This document shows positions 37,087-45,019 of a stretch of DNA of 64,000 bases, piece after piece. The position numbers and the translations under genes were made by a program. The notes under the pieces were generated by a model. It saw nothing but the letters and a program-made list of their open reading frames with translations. It ran no database searches and was not told the origin of the DNA. Every line of letters begins with the position of its first letter. Position 1 is the first letter of the stretch. Source of the stretch: Phaeobacter porticola (lineage in GTDB: Bacteria > Pseudomonadota > Alphaproteobacteria > Rhodobacterales > Rhodobacteraceae); contig NZ_CP016364.1 of NCBI RefSeq assembly GCF_001888185.1, positions 1,116,001-1,180,000 on the forward strand, read 5' to 3'.

Positions 37087-37125
37087 AAAAGACCCTGAGG
37101 ACCGGGGGGCGCCTCAGGGTCTTTT
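37087..37125 (+). terminator. Bidirectional intrinsic terminator
   Basis: A perfect 14-bp stem (AAAAGACCCTGAGG / CCTCAGGGTCTTTT) with an 11-nt loop; T-tracts are read on both strands. It separates the two convergent small lipoprotein genes. Confidence 0.9.
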
Positions 37126-37168
37126 CTATGTGATAGGCTCCGCTGCCCGATGTCAGGGCGCGCGATAC

Positions 37169-37444
37169 TTAAGGGCAGGCGGCAGTGTAGTAGGTGCCAT
37201 CGCCGCGGGAATAGGCGCATTTGCGCGACTGATTGTTCTGGGCCACCACGGTACCTGCCGCAGCGCCGCCAAGGGCGGCAATCAGGCGCCAGTCGTCATC
37301 TGCCTTGAGCGCATCTGCTGCGATCAGACCTGCGGCGGCACCACCGGCCACCCCGGCCACTGTCCGTTGTTCAGGCGTCAGATCGCTACAGGCTGACAGG
37401 GCCAGTGTCGCGGCGCTCAGACCGGCGAGAATATGAGACTTCAT
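37169..37444 (-). CDS. Small lipoprotein with glycine-zipper-like segment
   Basis: A 91-residue lipoprotein: signal peptide with lipobox Cys19 (LALSAC), then TPEQRTVAGVAGGAAAGLIAADAL and AALGGAAAGTVVAQNN, two Gly/Ala-rich segments that look like glycine-zipper helices. Cys84 and Cys95-type cysteines near the C-terminus (KCAYSRGDGTYYTAACP) may form a disulfide. ATG 37444 has GAAGGAA upstream; the frame extends to 37531 without support. Such small glycine-zipper lipoproteins are often envelope-stress associated, which is only an inference here. Confidence 0.85.
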   Translation of the reverse strand: MKSHILAGLSAATLALSACSDLTPEQRTVAGVAGGAAAGLIAADALKADDDWRLIAALGGAAAGTVVAQNNQSRKCAYSRGDGTYYTAACP

Positions 37445-37474
37445 AATAGATTTCCTTCTCTTTTGATCGTCTTT

Positions 37475-37494
37475 TTTGCAGATGTCTCTGCAAA
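37475..37494 (-). repeat. Hairpin (8-bp stem) in the 5' leader of the lipoprotein gene
   Basis: TTTGCAGA pairs with TCTGCAAA around a four-base centre. It sits about 30 bp before the lipoprotein start. On the minus strand the right arm is followed by AAAA, not T, so it is not a terminator. Confidence 0.7.
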
Positions 37495-37512
37495 TGCGTT
37501 TTGATCTTAGGT

Positions 37513-37566
37513 CGGTCCGGCGTTCCCACACCCGGTTTCACCACCCCTGTGGCAAACGCCGGACCG
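37513..37566. repeat. Long inverted repeat (12-bp arms) with internal pairing
   Basis: CGGTCCGGCGTT and AACGCCGGACCG are exact inverse complements 30 nt apart. Inside the loop CCACA and TGTGG can also pair. The layout is that of a structured RNA or a two-tier regulator target, but no transcript evidence exists. Confidence 0.7.
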
Positions 37567-37991
37567 GTCTTGTGCGGGATCACCCCTGACCCCCGCGTTT
37601 GGCCCGCGTCGCCCTAATCCGGGGGCGCGGACCCAATACCATCGGCTTTGCCTTGGCAGCCACCCCGGTGGATGGCGATTTTGGGCGGCTTCTGCCACTG
37701 TCTTCGTTTTGCGCTACCTTGCGGCCGTAACTCGATGCCCCGTCCACAGGGCGGCGCGCTCCCACGCGTCCCACGGCGTGTTCAAACCTGAACCTGTTGG
37801 ATGAAGAACGCCTGGCGTGGAATTTGGTTCCCACAAGGCGCAATAAAGTTTGTCGCTGGAGGTCCGCAAGGTCGATGTGGGCGAGGCAAGACCGCGTGAC
37901 AAAACCGGCCCGCGCCATGTCAGGGGGGGCAGGTACCTACCGGGAATACCGTAGGGCGCGGGGCAAAGGAACATGCGCCGCTGCGCCGCGA

Positions 37992-38441
37992 TCAGAGCTT
38001 ACGACTCATCAGCATGTAGCGCTCGCGGGGTTCAAACCGGGCACGGGTATAAAGGCCGCGCGCGGTGTCATCGTTTTTGTCGACCTCAAGATGCAGTGCC
38101 TTGATACCGGCCTCAGCCAGGGTGCGGGGCAGGGCAAACAACACCTCGGTAGCAATACCGCGACGGCGCACCGGGGGACGAATGAACAGCTCATCCACAA
38201 AGCCGTCCATGCCGCCAAATTCCACCGACCAGCTGAAGGTGACAACGATGTAGCCCACGGGGGCGCGGCTGGGGCCAATCAGATAGACCGCGCCATAGGG
38301 CAATCCCTCAAGCAGCGGTTCGATGGCCGCGCGGCGCAAACTGTCATCCGAGGCGATGCCAGTTTCCTGATGAAAGGCGGCGACCAGATCCAGAACACGG
38401 TCCAGATCTTCGGTGCGGGCGAGGTGCAATGCGGCGCTCAT
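37992..38441 (-). CDS. GNAT family N-acetyltransferase
   Basis: A 149-residue acetyl-CoA-dependent acetyltransferase. The GNAT core is clear: VGYIVVTFSWSVEFGG (strand four), VDELFIRPPVRRRGIATEVLFAL (the R/QxxGxG-like acetyl-CoA loop), then ALHLEVDKNDDTARGLYTRARFEPRERYMLMSR. The substrate is not known. It is the last gene of a three-gene operon with grpB (4-bp overlap) and the nucleoside hydrolase. Confidence 0.92.
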   Translation of the reverse strand: MSAALHLARTEDLDRVLDLVAAFHQETGIASDDSLRRAAIEPLLEGLPYGAVYLIGPSRAPVGYIVVTFSWSVEFGGMDGFVDELFIRPPVRRRGIATEVLFALPRTLAEAGIKALHLEVDKNDDTARGLYTRARFEPRERYMLMSRKL

Positions 38442-38965
38442 GAGGTTTCCTTTGTTGCCAGCGCGTTGATCGCGTGAGCTTCGACCTTTTGCACCCAGTC
38501 TGATTTGCAGTCACCATATCCGTGCATGTCACCGGGATGCAGCGCGGCGCATTTGCCCTTGATCGCTGCGTAGCCTGCCCGCAGTGCGGCGTTGGCCCGC
38601 AGGGCGTCACGAAAGGCAATATGGCGCGTGATCTCGTCAGACCCTTTTACATAACAATGGGCCTGCACCCGGCGTTTTCCGGTTTCCGCATCATCGGCGC
38701 GGCAATAGCGCCGTCCGGGCAGGCCAAATTCACCCAGCCATTCGAACCCAAGCGCCTCAATGGTCAGGCGGGCGGTATCCATAGCGGCCTCGCTCTCAAA
38801 GACAGGTATCAGATCAATGATGGGTTTGGCGGGCAGGCCGGGAACTGCGGTTGATCCGATATGATGCACCTCAATCAGGCCGTATACGTCACTGTCTGTC
38901 CAGCGGTCTGCTTCGGCCTTGGCCTGTGCCGGCCAGGTGGGATCTGGGGCAACGATCAGGCTCAT
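38438..38965 (-). CDS. GrpB-like nucleotidyltransferase family protein
   Basis: A 175-residue protein of the GrpB (UPF0157) family, a minimal nucleotidyltransferase-like fold. Signature: EVHHIGSTAVPGLPAKPIIDLIPV; C-terminal part with RHIAFRDALRANAALRAGYAAIKGKCA. The biochemical role is unknown. Both ends overlap neighbours by 4 bp (ATGA type), so it is translationally coupled. The start at 38965 (MSLIVAPDP) is clear; the upstream frame is noise. Confidence 0.9.
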   Translation of the reverse strand: MSLIVAPDPTWPAQAKAEADRWTDSDVYGLIEVHHIGSTAVPGLPAKPIIDLIPVFESEAAMDTARLTIEALGFEWLGEFGLPGRRYCRADDAETGKRRVQAHCYVKGSDEITRHIAFRDALRANAALRAGYAAIKGKCAALHPGDMHGYGDCKSDWVQKVEAHAINALATKETS

Positions 38966-39903
38966 AGCCGCGCCAATCGGGTGGTGATCAGGTCGAAGAA
39001 TCCGTCTGCATCCAGATCGCCCATAAACTGCGCATTGGCCGGGCGGTCGGTGACCCCCCACCAATCGGCCACGGTCATGCCCAATGTCAGCTCGGACGTG
39101 GTTTCCACCACCACATTGATCGTGCGGCCCGAGAACAGCTCTGGCCGGATCAGATAGGCAATAACGCAAGGGTCATGCAGCGGGCCGCCTTCGGAGCCGT
39201 ATTTCTCCACGTCAAAGCGTTCAAAGAAATCAAGCATCTCGGCGGTGAAACGCGCCACTTTGGTATCGAGGGCACGGATCTTTTCGACGCGTGCGCGGGT
39301 GGCGAGCGCCTTATGGGTGACATCCAGCGGCATCATGGTGACCGGCACGCCTGAGGTCAGCACTGCGGCGGCGGCCTCCGGGTCGACATAGATGTTGAAT
39401 TCTGCAGCCGGGGTGATGTTGCCGACCTCGAAATAGGCGCCACCCATCAACACGATTTCCTGCACGCGGTCCACGATATCAGGGGCCTTCTGAAAGGCGG
39501 CGGTGATATTGGTGAGCGGCCCCAGTGGGCAGAGCGTGACGGTACCGGATGCTTCGCGGCGCAGGCTGTCGATGATGAAATCGACGCCATGTGTTGCAGC
39601 CAGCGGCATGGTCGGATCCCACAGCTCCGGTCCGTCAAGACCGGTTTTGCCATGCACATGTTCGGCGGTGATCAGGGGCCGTTGCAGCGGGGCGTCACAG
39701 CCGGCGTGCACCGCGACATCCGGGCGGCCTGCCACCTCGCAGACGCGGCGGGCGTTGGTCTGGGTCAGGGCCAGAGGCACATTGCCGGCAACACAGGTTA
39801 TGCCAAGCAGATCAATCTCTTGCGGGCTGGCAAGCGCCAGCAGAATGGCGACAGCGTCGTCCTGTCCGGGGTCGGTGTCGATGATGATCTTGCGCGCGCT
39901 CAT
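38962..39903 (-). CDS. Inosine-uridine preferring nucleoside hydrolase
   Basis: Cleaves the N-glycosidic bond of ribonucleosides to base and ribose (calcium-dependent). It has 313 residues. The Asp-rich motif DTDPGQDD is at residues 9-16, followed by GITCVAGNV, HGKTGLDGPELWDP, and the GGAYFEVGNITPAAEFNIYVDPEAAA segment. It starts an operon with grpB-like and GNAT genes. Which nucleoside (pyrimidine or purine) cannot be settled from sequence. Confidence 0.95.
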   Translation of the reverse strand: MSARKIIIDTDPGQDDAVAILLALASPQEIDLLGITCVAGNVPLALTQTNARRVCEVAGRPDVAVHAGCDAPLQRPLITAEHVHGKTGLDGPELWDPTMPLAATHGVDFIIDSLRREASGTVTLCPLGPLTNITAAFQKAPDIVDRVQEIVLMGGAYFEVGNITPAAEFNIYVDPEAAAAVLTSGVPVTMMPLDVTHKALATRARVEKIRALDTKVARFTAEMLDFFERFDVEKYGSEGGPLHDPCVIAYLIRPELFSGRTINVVVETTSELTLGMTVADWWGVTDRPANAQFMGDLDADGFFDLITTRLARL

Positions 39904-40014
39904 GGGGCTGTCCTTCTGGTCGTCGCGCCGACCCTCGCAAGGGGGGCGGGTAATGTCCAGCGGTGGCGCGGGTTGCGGTCGGGAATTCGCCGGTTTCCTC
40001 CTACCCGCACACTG

Positions 40015-40044
40015 AAAAAGGCGCGCCGGATATGGACGCGCCTT
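40015..40044 (-). terminator. Intrinsic terminator of the DegT gene
   Basis: On the minus strand AAGGCGCG / CGCGCCTT with an 11-nt loop is followed by TTTTTC. It lies 29 bp past the DegT stop. Confidence 0.85.
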
Positions 40045-40072
40045 ATTGGTGGGTCTGGCCTGTACAGCAGGA

Positions 40073-41293
40073 TCAGGCGGCGGCTGCGCCCATGGCGTCG
40101 TCCATCGCAGAGAGCAGAATGCCCGCGATCACATCGAGTTCGTCGCGTGTGAGGCGCACAGGCAGGCGGACATCGCAGGCCTGCATCAGCATGGCGCGGG
40201 TCTGCGGCAGCTCTGGGATATCGCGGAGGAACTGCCAGTTCCAGAAAGCGCGGGCATTGTCTGCTGAGCGGCCGAAGATCTGCACCTTGACGCCCCGTGC
40301 CTCGGTTGCGGCAGCAAAGCGGGTGATCTCATCATGGCTCATATCAACCAGATTGAACTGGATTGAATCCGGGGCGCGCTGCTCCGGTGCCAGTGGCGCG
40401 GGCACGTCGATATGCGGCGAGCGGTTGAGCTGATCAGCCACATAATCGTGGTTCTTCAGCCCATCGCGGACCCGGCGTGCCAGTTCCGGCAGTTGCGGAC
40501 GGATCACCACAGCGGAGAGGTTGCTCATCCGCAGATTATAAAGCGGCAGTTGGTTCTGCCATTTGGCAAAGGCCTGCTCCAGATCGCCGGTGTTGTCGCC
40601 GGGGGCGGATTTATGCTTCTTCCAATTGTGTTCGTAGGCGCCGGACATGATCACGGCGCGGGCCACCAGATCGGCATCATTGGTGACCAGAATACCGCCT
40701 TCGCCAGCGTTGATCATCTTGTAGGACTGGAAAGAGAAACAGCCGATAGCGCCCAGCGTGCCGATATTGCGGCCATGCCAAGTGGTGCCAAGCGAATGGG
40801 CGGCATCCTCAATCACCGGAATGTCCCGCGCCTGACAGAGCGCCATGATCGCATCCATATCAGAGGTATGGCCGCGCATATGGCTGATGATCACCGCCTG
40901 CACATCGTCTAGCTTGGTCTCAAAATCGGCCATGTCGATGCGGTAGTTCGCGCCCACCTCGCAGAGCACCGGCACGCAGTCGGCATGCAAGATAGAGGAG
41001 GGGACAGCGGCGAAGGTAAAGCCGGGGATCAGCACACGGGCATCACGGGGCAGATCCAGCGCCTTCAGCGACAGGAACAGAGCGGCCGAACAAGACGACA
41101 CCGCCAGCGCGTATTTGCTGCCAAGGAGCTGGGCGAATTCTTCCTCTAGCAGGGCGACCGGTGCATCCTGTGGCGCGGTGTAGCGAAACAGATCGCCAGA
41201 GTGCATCAACGCCTCAAGCGCTGTGCGCGCGGCCTCCGGGATGGGTTCTGCCTGATGGACATTCGGGACCTGCGACGGGGATGTCTGGCTCAT
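40073..41293 (-). CDS. DegT/DnrJ/EryC1/StrS family aminotransferase
   Basis: A 406-residue PLP enzyme of the family that usually transaminates keto-sugars. PLP Lys192 (QSYKMINAGEGG) and Asp163 (VIEDAAHSLG) are present, with VLIPGFTFAAVPSSILHADCVPV and HMRGHTSDMDAI. The HMRGH loop instead of the common HLYG is atypical for sugar aminotransferases. The neighbours process amino nitrogen, so the substrate could be a non-sugar aldehyde or ketone. It has its own upstream region with an inverted repeat (41313-41335) and its own terminator. Confidence 0.88.
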   Translation of the reverse strand: MSQTSPSQVPNVHQAEPIPEAARTALEALMHSGDLFRYTAPQDAPVALLEEEFAQLLGSKYALAVSSCSAALFLSLKALDLPRDARVLIPGFTFAAVPSSILHADCVPVLCEVGANYRIDMADFETKLDDVQAVIISHMRGHTSDMDAIMALCQARDIPVIEDAAHSLGTTWHGRNIGTLGAIGCFSFQSYKMINAGEGGILVTNDADLVARAVIMSGAYEHNWKKHKSAPGDNTGDLEQAFAKWQNQLPLYNLRMSNLSAVVIRPQLPELARRVRDGLKNHDYVADQLNRSPHIDVPAPLAPEQRAPDSIQFNLVDMSHDEITRFAAATEARGVKVQIFGRSADNARAFWNWQFLRDIPELPQTRAMLMQACDVRLPVRLTRDELDVIAGILLSAMDDAMGAAAA

Positions 41294-41312
41294 ATTTCAA
41301 AATCCTGAAGTT

Positions 41313-41335
41313 ACCTTTTCAAAAATATAAAAGGT
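41313..41335 (-). promoter_or_regulatory. Inverted repeat upstream of the DegT gene
   Basis: ACCTTTT and AAAAGGT are inverse complements separated by CAAAAATAT, 20-42 bp upstream of the start. It looks like an operator or part of a promoter. It has no resemblance to the GATC palindrome of the neighbouring units. Confidence 0.45.
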
Positions 41336-41461
41336 CTACGGGCAAATGCCAAGCACCCCCGGCAGGGGCGGCGGGTTTTGGCGGATAATTTCACGAAACT
41401 GTTGCTTTGCACCTGTCCGGGCAGCGTCGGCGCGCCGTTTTGAAGCGCGCGTCGCGGGATC

Positions 41462-42772
41462 TTAGATGCCCAGCCTGTCGCGCAGCGCATACCAGGTCAT
41501 CGCTAGCGCCAGAAGCGGGCTGCGCATGGCCGTGCCGCCGGGGAAGGCAGGGGCGGGCACGCGCGCCATTGTGTCGAACCCGTCTCCGTCGCCCGCAACG
41601 GCCAGCGCCATCAGCTGTCCGGCATGGGTGGCGGTGCCGACGCCATGGCCGGAATAGCCCGAGGCGCTGAGGATATTGGGGGCAAGCCGGGCCAGATATG
41701 GCATCCGTTTCAGGGTGATGGCCAATGTACCGCCCCAGGCGTAGTCGATTTTTACATCCCGCAGATGCGGGAAAATCTCCGTCATTGGCTTGCGCACGGT
41801 GGCGGCGATATCGCTGGGGAAGCGGTAGCCATAGCTTTCGCCGCCGCCAAACAACAGCCGCCCGTCATGGCTGAGCCGGAAGTAATTCACCACAAATTTG
41901 CTATCGGCCACGGCCACATCACGGGCCAATACCTGTGCGGCGTCGGCGCCAAGCGGTTCGGTCGCGGCGATGAAATTGTTGATTGGCATCACCCGCGCGG
42001 CCACCTGCCGGTTGAGGCCGCCGAGATAGCCGTTGCAGGCCAGGATCAGATGATCGGCGGTGACCTGCCCTTCGGCGGTGCGCAGGCGGATCTGCGCGCC
42101 GTCTTCGATGTCCAGAACCTCGCTGCCCTCGCAGATCTGCACCCCGGCAGCTGCGGCGGCACGGGCCAGGCCGAGCGCATAGGCCAGTGGATGCAGATGG
42201 CCCGCCCCCATATCGAGCGAGCCGCCGACATAGGCGGGCGAGGGGCAGATGGCCTGCAATGCAGCCTTGTCCAGCGCGGTTATGTCGCCATAGCCATAGC
42301 GGGTTTGCAGATGTTCGACATAGCGGTGCTCGTGGCTGACGTCACTTTTGGAAAAACAGGCATGGGCGATGCCGGGTTTCAGATGACAGTCGATGTCGTG
42401 GCGGGTGATCAGGGATTTCACCAGATCCTTGGCTTCCTCAGCCAGAGACCAGAGTTTGGCGGCGTCAGCATCGCCCATCAGGCTTTCCAGCCCGTCTTGT
42501 TCCATGCGCTGACCGCTGCCCAGCTGACCGCCGTTGCGGCCCGAGGCGCCAAAGCCGACACGGTTGGCCTCCAGCAGTATGACTGACCGCCCGGCCTTTG
42601 CCAGATGCAATGCGGCGGAGAGGCCGGTGTAGCCGCCGCCAACGATGCAGACATCGGCGCGGGCCTCGCCCTGCAAGGGGGCAAAGGGCGCAAGCGGTGT
42701 GGCGGTGGCCGCATACCAGCTGTTGGGGTAGGTCCCCTTCTGGTCATTGGAATAGAGCAAGTTCAATGCCAT
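41462..42772 (-). CDS. FAD-dependent oxidoreductase, PuuB/DadA-like
   Basis: A 436-residue flavoprotein of the DAO family. The FAD-binding Rossmann motif is VCIVGGGYTGLSAALHLAKAG; further motifs are GFGASGRNGGQLGSGQR and the C-terminal GGTLAITLKRMPYLARLAPNILSASGYSGHGVGTA. These match the gamma-glutamylputrescine oxidase group, which oxidises an amine to the aldehyde with H2O2 formation. Its amine could be a gamma-glutamylated polyamine, as two glutamine-synthetase-like genes lie upstream. ATG 42772 with GAGG is used. It follows the GS gene by 115 bp. Confidence 0.88.
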   Translation of the reverse strand: MALNLLYSNDQKGTYPNSWYAATATPLAPFAPLQGEARADVCIVGGGYTGLSAALHLAKAGRSVILLEANRVGFGASGRNGGQLGSGQRMEQDGLESLMGDADAAKLWSLAEEAKDLVKSLITRHDIDCHLKPGIAHACFSKSDVSHEHRYVEHLQTRYGYGDITALDKAALQAICPSPAYVGGSLDMGAGHLHPLAYALGLARAAAAAGVQICEGSEVLDIEDGAQIRLRTAEGQVTADHLILACNGYLGGLNRQVAARVMPINNFIAATEPLGADAAQVLARDVAVADSKFVVNYFRLSHDGRLLFGGGESYGYRFPSDIAATVRKPMTEIFPHLRDVKIDYAWGGTLAITLKRMPYLARLAPNILSASGYSGHGVGTATHAGQLMALAVAGDGDGFDTMARVPAPAFPGGTAMRSPLLALAMTWYALRDRLGI

Positions 42773-42887
42773 CACACACCTCAGTCACCGGCAGGCGCCG
42801 CCTTTTGAGGCCAAGCGCAACTGCCTGTCATCTTTCCATAAATACTCACCAGCGCTGACGTCGCCGCAGATGCCAGCGCTGGTAGTG

Positions 42888-44246
42888 TTAGACGTTCAGC
42901 AGCAGATGCTCACGCTCCCAGGGGGAGATCACCTGCAGGAACTCGTCATATTCGGCGCGTTTCACGATGGAATAAACGCGGGCAAACTCAGGCCCCAGCA
43001 CCTCATGCAGCGCGCTGGCTTCTTCAAAAAGGTCCAGCGCCTGTCCCATCACCTGTGGAATATCGCCGTCACCGGCGTAGGCGTCTCCCTTGAACTGCTT
43101 ACGGGGGCGTTCCTCGCGGGTGAGACCGAGATAACCACAGGCCAGCGACAATGCGATCCCAAGGTAGGGATTGCAGTCCATGCCGGCGATGCGGTTTTCC
43201 ACGCGCCGCGCTTCGGGGCCGGAGAGGGGCACCCGGATGCCGGTGGTGCGGTTGTCGCGCGCCCACTCCAGATTGATCGGGGCGGCCTGTTCCTTCACGT
43301 AGCGGCGATAGGAATTCACGTAAGGCGCCATCACCGCCAGACCGGCGGGCAGATGGTTCTGCAACCCGCCGATAAAGTGATAAAACGCATCCGTTTCGCC
43401 ACCTTGCGGACCGGAGAAGATGTTCTCGCCGCTTTCAATATCAAGGATCGAATGGTGAATGTGCATGGCCGATCCGGGTTCATCGGCGATGGGTTTGGCC
43501 ATGAAAGTGGCAAAGCAGTCGTGCCGCAGCGCAGCCTCGCGGATCAGCCGTTTGAAGTAAAATACCTCATCGGCCAGTTTCACCGGATCGCCGTGGCGTA
43601 GGTTGATCTCCAGCTGACCGGCGCCGCCTTCCTGGGTGATGCCGTCGATCTCAAAGCCTTGGGCTTCGGCAAAGTCGTAAATATCATCGATCACCGGGCC
43701 AAATTCATCCACGGCGGTCATGGAGTAGGCCTGACGGGCCGCTGCAGGACGGCCTGATCGCCCCATCATCGGTTCAATTTCACGCGCCGGGTCAATGTTG
43801 CGCGCGACAAGGAAGAATTCCATTTCAGGTGCCACAACCGGTTGCCAACCTTTGTCATGGTACAGCTGCACCACCCGTTTCAGCACGTTGCGCGGGCTGA
43901 AGGGGATCGGTTTGTGGTCGCGGTCATAGGCGTCGTGGATCACTTGCAGGGTCCAGTCGCCGGTCCAGGGGGCGGCGGTGGCGGTGGACATGTCCGGTTT
44001 CAGGATCATGTCCTTTTCGATCCAGCCATCGTCATCCGCTGCCTCGGCCCAGTCGCCGGTGATGGTCTGGTAGAAAATGCTGTCGGGCAGGTGGAAATAA
44101 TCCTGCTTGGCAAATTTGGACGCTGGCACCGCCTTACCCCGGGCGATGCCCGGCAGGTCCGAGATGATGCATTCAACCTCGTCGAGACGACGGCCCTCCA
44201 GATAGGTTTTTGCTGCATCGGGAAGCGTGTCGAGCCAGGCTGACAT
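42888..44246 (-). CDS. Glutamine synthetase family protein, PuuA-like (1)
   Basis: A 452-residue ligase of the glutamine synthetase superfamily. The ATP/Mg and glutamate sites are well kept: GWQPVVAPEMEFFLV, GAGQLEINLRHGDPV, FATFMAKPIADEPGSAMHIHHSILD, and VNSYRRY followed by NRTTGIRVP and RVENRIAGMDCNPYLGIA. Homologues such as PuuA and gamma-glutamylmethylamide synthetase join glutamate to an amine other than ammonia. The ATG shares one base with the stop of the amidotransferase gene upstream (TAATG), so the two are coupled. Confidence 0.92.
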   Translation of the reverse strand: MSAWLDTLPDAAKTYLEGRRLDEVECIISDLPGIARGKAVPASKFAKQDYFHLPDSIFYQTITGDWAEAADDDGWIEKDMILKPDMSTATAAPWTGDWTLQVIHDAYDRDHKPIPFSPRNVLKRVVQLYHDKGWQPVVAPEMEFFLVARNIDPAREIEPMMGRSGRPAAARQAYSMTAVDEFGPVIDDIYDFAEAQGFEIDGITQEGGAGQLEINLRHGDPVKLADEVFYFKRLIREAALRHDCFATFMAKPIADEPGSAMHIHHSILDIESGENIFSGPQGGETDAFYHFIGGLQNHLPAGLAVMAPYVNSYRRYVKEQAAPINLEWARDNRTTGIRVPLSGPEARRVENRIAGMDCNPYLGIALSLACGYLGLTREERPRKQFKGDAYAGDGDIPQVMGQALDLFEEASALHEVLGPEFARVYSIVKRAEYDEFLQVISPWEREHLLLNV

Positions 44247-44926
44247 TAGGTCCTCTCTTTCTGAAAGAAGGCATTGAGGAAGGTTGCGATTTCACCCGAT
44301 TGGACCGGGTGGTGTAATTCTGTGCTGGCGGCATCCAGGATCGCATCCGGCACCACGCCGCGTCCGCGGCTGTCGATCAGGCCACCGACAAAGCTGCTGG
44401 CGAATTCCGGGTGCGGTTGCAGTGTCCAGATGTGGTCGCCATAGGCCAGGATGCCGTTCTTGCAGTGGTCATTGCCGGCCAGCACCCGCGCGCCCTCGGG
44501 CAGAGCAGTGACCTGATCCTGATGCCACGCATTGAGCCGCAACGGTTTGCCATCCATTTGATAGGTGACCGGGCCGACGGCCCAGCCGCCGGTGAATTTC
44601 TCAACCTTGCCGCCAAGAGCCTGAGCAATGATCTGGTGGCCAAAGCAGATACCGACCAGCGGCTGCTTGCGGGCGTGGATCTCGCGGATCAGATGCTCTA
44701 GCGGCGGGATCCAGCCGTGATCTTCATAGGCGCCGTGTTTGGAGCCGGTGATCAGCCAGCCGTCTGCTGCGTCGGCACCGCTGGGGAAGACATTGTCGAC
44801 CACCGCGTAGGTGTCAAAGTCAAAACCGCCGTCGGCCAGCAGGCTGCGGAACATCTGGTCATAGTTGCCCGAGTTGTCGATCAGGTTTTCGGGCGCGTGG
44901 CCGGTTTGCAGAATGCCGATTTTCAT
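44246..44926 (-). CDS. Class I glutamine amidotransferase-like (PuuD-like)
   Basis: A 226-residue class I GATase-like protein. The nucleophile Cys94 (VGICFGHQII) and the His172-x-Glu174 pair (LQPHPEF) are intact. The standalone form next to PuuA-like genes suggests hydrolysis of a gamma-glutamyl conjugate such as gamma-glutamyl-GABA. It starts the unit GATase-GS-oxidoreductase. A perfect AATTTGATCAAATT palindrome sits 10 bp before its start codon, so this unit is likely regulated there. Confidence 0.93.
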   Translation of the reverse strand: MKIGILQTGHAPENLIDNSGNYDQMFRSLLADGGFDFDTYAVVDNVFPSGADAADGWLITGSKHGAYEDHGWIPPLEHLIREIHARKQPLVGICFGHQIIAQALGGKVEKFTGGWAVGPVTYQMDGKPLRLNAWHQDQVTALPEGARVLAGNDHCKNGILAYGDHIWTLQPHPEFASSFVGGLIDSRGRGVVPDAILDAASTELHHPVQSGEIATFLNAFFQKERT

Positions 44927-44935
44927 GGGTCACCA

Positions 44936-44949
44936 AATTTGATCAAATT
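44936..44949 (-). promoter_or_regulatory. GATC palindrome, copy 1 (upstream of the amidotransferase)
   Basis: AATTTGATCAAATT is a perfect 14-bp palindrome lying 10-23 bp upstream of the GATase start codon. The same word recurs at 46398 and 49942. It is close enough to the start that binding would block transcription or translation initiation. Confidence 0.7.
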
Positions 44950-45019
44950 AAGCCTAGCCGAGGTCCGCAGCTCAGGCAAGCGCTTGATGCGGGGCGTTGT
45001 GGGGTTTGACAGGCTGGTG

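Larger units (their letters stand above)
37445..37991. other. 547-bp region with two hairpins and no gene
   Basis: Upstream of the small lipoprotein. It contains an 8-bp stem (37475-37494) and a 12-bp stem with a 30-nt loop (37513-37566). A frame at 37580-37918 on the minus strand lacks a ribosome site and is compositionally random. Otherwise I see nothing. Confidence 0.6.

Noticed and set aside
41624-42586. Plus-strand frame of 320 codons over the FAD oxidoreductase
   Set aside because: Antisense to a clear flavoprotein; no start signal.
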